From positions 1-64,000 of the forward strand of contig JBBHKE010002722.1 of the NCBI GenBank assembly GCA_037447655.1: a DNA stretch of 64,000 nucleotides. The letters run 5' to 3'. How positions within the stretch are numbered: position 1 is the first letter of the stretch; the number at the start of each line of letters is the position of its first letter. The translations under genes and the position numbers were made by a program. Source of the stretch: Zygnema cylindricum. Lineage: Eukaryota; Streptophyta; Zygnematophyceae; Zygnematales; Zygnemataceae. The notes under the pieces were generated by a model. It worked only from the letters and a program-made list of their open reading frames with translations, was not told the origin of the DNA and made no database searches. Positions 58,730 to 64,000 of the stretch are shown here, piece by piece.

Positions 58730-60152
58730 TCACTGAAGTGGGGATAGAGGGCTTGCATAAATTTGTAAAACTATTATAGATTTTTTATCTTTTTTGTTTT
58801 GTAGTTATGGATGGTTAGTTTGATAGTTGTACATCGCGTTTGTCAAAGTTTGTCGAAATTTTTTTATCAGTAATAAATTCAATGCAATCGTATCTTTCTT
58901 TGTTTATCATTTTGAAGTTTGTTAATGAGAATGTTGTATGAAACAAAAACTTGAATGACAATGCATGTGAATTAGGTTTTCTTTGCCTATAGAGAATGCA
59001 TCTGTTTGTATGGAATTCTTCGTTTTTAGACGAATGCACTACATTACTAGGTCGGTTTTGACATTAAGACAGTTCCAGCGACGAGATAATCTCGTCTTTG
59101 AATATGGAAATTCGGCGCCACATACCGGCGACGAGAATGTGTCGTCGGTGAATGATAGATCTTGTGGTAAAAAAGATGTTTTGCCATTCAGCGACCAAAT
59201 TGTGTCGTCGTGAATGATAAAACTTTAACTCTTCTTTTCAGCGACGAAAATGAGTTGTCGCCGAATGGTAACATTTTAGCTCCACTTCTCGACAATGACA
59301 ATGGGTAGCCGCTGAACTGTAGAACATTTAAAAACTTTCATAAATGTCTTTTTTTTTCAAAGGCAACGCGTTTAAAGAAATTTGTAATGTTTGAAGCTCA
59401 AAAATGGTATTCGTAGTGGGACTAGGAAGGTAATCATAGGCTGATTAAAGGACAATCTCGTTAATATTCTCGGCAAAAATAGACAGATATTTTTGTTTTC
59501 CTCATAGGTAGTAAACAAAACATCGAATTTTACATTTAAGTGTGGTCCACCGAAATAAAAAAACAAGAATCAAATGTCCCATTTGTTTTTGCTTTTCCTT
59601 AGTTTCTGCTGGTCGTAAAATTAATGACATGTGTAAATTATTTATTATGTTTCATTACGAAAATAACCTCACATCATTTTTTTTTATAAATATAGTGGAC
59701 AATTTACAAACATAAAGCAAAATCTTATGTAGATATAAAAAAAAGAGAAACATAAATAAACAACATAACCCAAAAACAAAAACTGAAAATCATAAACATG
59801 AAACATAAATGAGAAATTCCTTTCTTTTTATTTTTCTTTCACAGGGAACATGAAAGCTTTTCATAAATTCATCGATCTTCATGTAAACCATGGCTAAGGA
59901 ACCGTAAAGAAATATAACTAACAACGGAATAAACCAAAATCTATGTCGAGAAAAAGACTGAATCTAAAACATATAAAAACATAAAAAATACTCATCCCAA
60001 ATTTTCTCTATATTATATTTATTTTAGTCATTGGTAAAATTAACCCTAAATAGAGTAAAAAAAAAAATAGAAAGAACTACGCTAATGGAGAATAATAAAA
60101 AAAAGCGGGACGGAATTAGCGTACATTACGAAAATAGCGATTGGCGGTGTAG

Positions 60153-61580
60153 CACGTCCAAAGGGACTTTTACCGCTTGACGGCTGATATTTGGTGCAGT
60201 ATTAGACGAACGACATGCAAATACTTAGCTTATCAACTGTGCACGCGACAGAGAAATAGGAGTGTTATACGCGACTGTCTTTAGGTCTAGGAACTGACCA
60301 TGGTCGCGCATGAAATTTTACGTCTTTTGGTAGGGAATTGAACAACATTACTCCGACATTTTACTCTGAGTCTTTGGGTCTACAAGCTGGAAAAACGCTC
60401 CCCGGGCATTTAAGTATAGGAAGTGGACACGCATTAAATTATGCTTTTGTGTATACAAACTGAAAAGCGATCCTTGCACATGGAATTTCACTCCTTAACA
60501 TCTAATGACTGCGTCACAATGTCACGAAAATCTACACATCTACAAAGTTACAAATCTTAATGTCCACAACATCACACAAAATATTGACGTTTAGAATTCT
60601 AAATCGTCACAAAAGTCTGCGGCCTCCACAACCGTCGTAGGATTCAGGTTGTGTGCCAAAAAAACCGAATATTTGAAACATAAATTTGAATTTAGTAAAG
60701 ATTCTTTGTACTACTTTGCTGAGAACTCCAACATGATGGTAATGGACGTTTATATGAAGGTTGTATACGATAACAAAACTTGGCTTCTTTCATAGATTTC
60801 CACTTTTTTGTCTAGTGGAACCCCATTGTCCTTTGGATTCGAACGAAAGAGAATTTCCACTTGTTTGTCTTGTGGAATCCCTCCTTCTCTTGGATCAAAG
60901 ATCAATCATCTAGATCTGACCCTCACATAACCCTCCAATCCTCGCTATCTTGGGTCACACAAACCCTCCAATCCTCGTTGTCTCAAGAGACAGTTGGAGT
61001 CTCCCCTCCAAACGTCTCTACAGTGGTACTCACGATCACCCTCAAATATTCTTACATCTCCAATCTGGAAATATTAACGACAATCAGATAAGAGAGGAAG
61101 GGAGAGGATTCGATCAAAATTGTATGTGGTGAATTTGGAACATTTCCTTATAAGGTCAGGATTACATAGAGAAGTTTGTATCGACGACAACATAATCCTC
61201 CTATTGAGGAATCGGTTACATCAGGTAATGTTTCTAAGGTTACTTGTAAGATTTGAGTGGTCCCACATAAGTTAAAATTCAAATGTTGAAAATCATCAAA
61301 AATTAAACAAACCCAGCAATTTCAATGTAAAACGTATACTTTCGTAATGTATTGGTGTACGAAATATGCGTACTATTTCATTGCACCATTGAAAAATTAC
61401 ATTCTTCACAAATTCTCAAAACTTTTATAGCGTTTACTTTTCTAGCTTTGTCTTTTTTAAATGAAAACTAAAAGCGCACCAAACCACTAAGTAGAAGAGA
61501 TTAGAAATAGAGCGTAACATGACATCTTACTACAAATACTTTCTGATGGGTTTTGGTGGATTTTCATCCACTGTATTGTT
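60153..61580. other. Gene-free stretch with small repeats
   Basis: Two similar ~55-bp units (TTTCCACTT.TTTGTCT.GTGGAA, about 60795-60905), then two ~33-bp units (AACCCTCCAATCCTCG, about 60928-60990). 61170-61420 is a diverged copy of 35180-35450 (shared GGTTACATCAGGT and GATTTGAGTGGT). No gene. Confidence 0.5.
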
Positions 61581-61771
61581 GTGCATGTGACAAAGGAGAT
61601 GGTAAACATGCAAAATAATTAGTTGCCAGATAAAAGGTAAAGAAATAAGCAAGAAAGTCATGAACATATAAGAAAACAAGTGAAATTAGTCTGTACAAGC
61701 AGCAAGCAACAAATACACGTATCACGAGAAAAATAAAGGTGGGGTGAGAGAGGAAACTAGGAGGCTCAGTT
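61581..61771 (-). repeat. Fragment of a retrotransposon LTR (copy 1)
   Basis: About 190 bp, similar to 62936-63131: shared GATGGTAAACATGCAA, AAGAAATAAGCAAGAAA, CAAGCAACAAATACACGTAT, and CTAGGAGGCTCAGTT at the end. Divergence about 12-15% by eye. Confidence 0.6.
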
Positions 61772-62935
61772 TATTATTAAGCCAACATATAGCCATTAGG
61801 CTCCTGGGTCACTTTATATTCCTTACAAGAGTTTGATTAATAAGGATCTAACCTAATAATCACAACACATAAACTCAAAATGTAGAAAATTGCGAGAAAA
61901 TCTCAGATAACCAGATTTAGCCACATACAAAAAAAAAGGAAAGCCAACCCTAATCCACTATCGCCAAGTCAACCAAACGAGCAAACCCTAAGCTGTCCAA
62001 TCACAATCCAAGGTTTAGCAACAGCCTGAGAAAAGAAGGTTGCGCAACAATCCACTTGATAAGACGAGAGAAGAAGTGAAGGGAAACTGATAAGGCCTCG
62101 GCGTGAGCCGTGTAGATTAAATTCCAAGACAGATTACAAAGAAATGTGAGTGTGAACTAGGCAGCAAAATGCTTAATGACAAGAAAAATAGTCACTAAAA
62201 CTATCCTGACATTTTCACAAGAAAAATAATGAAAGCAAAGGTCAAATCTTCCAAAAGAATTCCTGTGCTCTTGATATTGTGAGCACATAATTCACCTAAA
62301 TTTCACAAAGTACATAGTCTACAGCTGAGCGCCTAACCTACTGTAAACACATGCCTTCTATGTAGTCGTCTACGCCTAGTTTGGATTTTGGCCAATAAGC
62401 TACTAGAATTCTATGCCTTGCATTACAAAATCTACAGTGTAAGGATAAAAACCCTTCCTACACAACATGTGAATGCGTGAGACCTCTAAGATTCCACGAC
62501 TTAAAATGGACCAATCGCATCGTCGTGTGCAATTTGAATCTGAATCACCTGTTGGCCTACATCATTTGTGACCGTAGATGCGCCTTCGTCTTGGCATACT
62601 TTTAAGTTGACGCTTCGATTCGCAAATAGTACGGACGACAACTCGAATTGGTTCGCAGATATCCTGGCCGACAACTTCATTTGGTTCGCGGAAATTACGG
62701 CTCCTAAAGCATAGGCGTACGGGCTTCAATATGTTTGCAGGTTCCACAACGCTTGACGATTTCGCGTACAAAATCTTAATTGTCCGTCAGTTTCACGGCG
62801 TCAACAAAAATCTGTACGGCCTTGTCACCACCGTAATATACCAGAATACAAGTTAGTGTGGCGTCGGTCTTCAAAGACCGTTTACATGCGATTTACATGC
62901 AATTAAAATGTGGCGACGTGATGCCGCATGACAGT
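61772..62935. other. Between the two LTR-like fragments; no gene
   Basis: AT-rich to 62500, then GTACG-rich (62560-62900). No coding frame with recognisable similarity. It may be LTR or other inserted sequence; I cannot assign it. Confidence 0.35.
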
Positions 62936-63131
62936 TGTCATGTATGTGACAAAAAAGATGGTAAACATGCAACACAATCAGGTGCAAGATAAAGGGTAAA
63001 GAAATAAGCAAGAAAATAATGAACATACTAGAAAATAAGTGAAATAAGTATGTACAAGCAACAAGCAACAAATACACGTATCACAAGAAAAATAAAGGTG
63101 GGATGAGAGAGGAAGCTAGGAGGCTCAGTTA
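62936..63131 (-). repeat. LTR start of a minus-strand LTR retrotransposon (copy 2)
   Basis: Direct repeat of 61581-61771. Immediately upstream on - is a polypurine tract (GAAGGGGGGGGGGGATT, plus-strand about 63130-63146), so the 3' LTR of the element encoding 63152-64000 starts here with AACTGAGCCTCC or close by. Confidence 0.6.
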
Positions 63132-63151
63132 ATCCCCCCCCCCTTCGCTCT

Positions 63152-64000
63152 TTAGCCTACCAAAAAGCTGGCCAATACGATTGGTAACTCTCGCCAGCCG
63201 TGACAAAACCAATGGCCGTCTGGAACTGCTATTAATGGAGGGACCAAACACTCGATATGAAATCCCTTGTTGGAATAGTAGCATAGAAGCATAGATGTTT
63301 CTCCGTCGGCCAGGTTGCAAAGTGTGCATTGTGTAGCCTTAGTGATAGGCATACGCATAAGGTCCATTTCTTGGGAGAGATCTGGTAAATAACATTGAGC
63401 ACGGTTCTTTGAATGCTCACGAAAGGTTCGCGTATCTGCTCATTGAAGTCCCAACATAGCATTCTTGTCAACTTCGACAATTCAGAGAATATGAGGTGAA
63501 ACATCCCTGTCTAAGGTATCGAAGGATTGGCGTCGTAAGTAGACGCAATCTCCCACTCTGTAAGGCTTCTGCTTGGGCTGGTAGCTGCTGCTGCGTGCTG
63601 TGGGAAAGCCCAAAGTCCCCGGTGCTGGGTGATCTGCAGGTTTTCAAAAGCCATGGACATCTCTCAGGCAAAAAGCAGCGCCCTGTTAGTAAGTTTTTCC
63701 GAGAAAACCCCATCAAACACTAAAAGAAGTAGAAATCTTGCAACTTTCTGGATAATCCTACCCCACAAGGGTTGACGCACAAATAAAACATAATATAGAC
63801 TGAAATTAGCAAGGCTCGCCTGCACAAACATTCGATATCCCATGGTAATTTAACTAAGGGACTCGTCCCATATTGTAATATGTTTCTCCAAGCAGTGTTT
63901 GCGTAATGCTCTCTTGAAGGTATGAACTGCTCGATCCGCCAATCCATGAGCATGTGGATGATCTCGGTTGGTTCGCAGTGGTCTATGAGCGCGTCGTCTA
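63152..64000 (-). pseudogene. Gypsy-like retrotransposon pol 3' end: integrase C-terminus plus degenerate PHD finger
   Basis: Reading leftwards from the window edge: HPHAHGLADRAVHTFKRALRK resembles the integrase motif NGLAERxxxTLK, with the catalytic Glu replaced by Asp; then MGYRMFVQASLANFS and YYVLF, and after shifts AFENLQITQHR and YRVGDCVYLRRQSFDTLDRD (63570-63510), the C-terminal integrase fold. Last comes a PHD finger, CTLCNLADGETSMLLCYY ... GFHIECLVPPL ... VPDGHWFC (63325-63190). Two zinc ligands are lost (CxxC reads CYYS; the final Cys after WFC is Trp). Stops (e.g. in WDESLS-stop near 63860) and at least two shifts show decay. PHD and chromodomain tails on integrases are thought to steer insertion to marked chromatin. 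Confidence 0.65.

Larger units (their letters stand above)
52801..60152. mobile_element. 7.35-kb Tc1/mariner-pogo-like element, parent of family A MITEs
   Basis: The left end TACACCGCCAATCGCTATTA (52801) and right end ATAGCGATTGGCGGTGTA (60152) are inverted repeats of about 20 bp at a TA target. The left ~190 bp (including GTAAACCACGGTAATT reversed and TGTCGGTCGCAAACA) and right ~110 bp (AAAAAGCGGGACGGAATTAGCGTAC) are the family A MITE ends. Inside, on +, is a multi-exon DDE_1 transposase pseudogene (54768-58729), a possible small upstream frame (53568-53957), and noncoding DNA with many GCGACGA/TCGTCGC hairpins. Length and gene content mark it as the formerly autonomous element. Confidence 0.85.

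Overview
The window is nuclear DNA from a eukaryote of the green (streptophyte) lineage. The one intact host gene is a 16-exon phosphatidylinositol 4-kinase beta whose N-terminal half carries the short charged F-[FL]-x-K-[LF] repeats known from plant PI4K-beta proteins. Much of the rest of the sequence is transposable elements. This composition (one long gene in a TE-rich, AT-rich background full of GTAC-containing repeats) would fit a charophyte alga or other early-branching streptophyte; the species is a guess.

Layout. (1) 1-8.3 kb: a decayed two-gene PIF/Harbinger element, with the transposase on + (cut by the window edge) and a Myb-like partner on -, split by an internally deleted Copia LTR retrotransposon (1939-6229, - strand). 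(2) 8.3-14.2 kb: tandem repeats and a dense cluster of MITEs, including two copies facing each other as a 1-kb near-perfect palindrome (12629-13640). (3) 15.4-30.6 kb: PI4K-beta, + strand; exon boundaries were read from splice signals and reading frame and give a protein of about 1951 residues. (4) 30.6-34.2 kb: gene-free sequence with one MITE. (5) 34162-44716: a five-level nest whose insertion order can be read from target-site duplications. A hAT element (8-bp TSD) was hit at its terminal TA by MITE A, that at a TA by MITE B, and MITE B then received a near full-length Copia element (5-bp TSD) and a second hAT element (8-bp TSD). (6) 44.7-52.8 kb: more MITEs (Harbinger-like with TTA ends, families A, B, C, D and E) and short tandem or inverted repeats. 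(7) 52801-60152: a 7.35-kb Tc1/mariner-pogo-like element with a decayed multi-exon DDE_1 transposase. Its ends and subterminal sequences are those of the family A MITEs, so it is their likely parent. (8) 60.2-64 kb: fragments of an LTR retrotransposon on -, with an integrase C-terminus followed by a degenerate PHD finger.

How it fits together. The PI4K gene is the only gene that looks under selection. The transposon genes all carry stops, frameshifts or lost catalytic residues. Several MITE families share a TIR core (CACCGCnnATCGnTATTAG), which suggests one transposase lineage mobilised them. Two observations stand out beyond ordinary TE annotation: both Copia elements have a primer-binding site complementary to the anticodon arm of initiator tRNA-Met (half-tRNA priming as in Drosophila copia), overlapping the gag start codon; and the parent-MITE relationship is visible inside a single window.

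No rRNA, functional tRNA, CRISPR or prokaryotic-type feature was seen.
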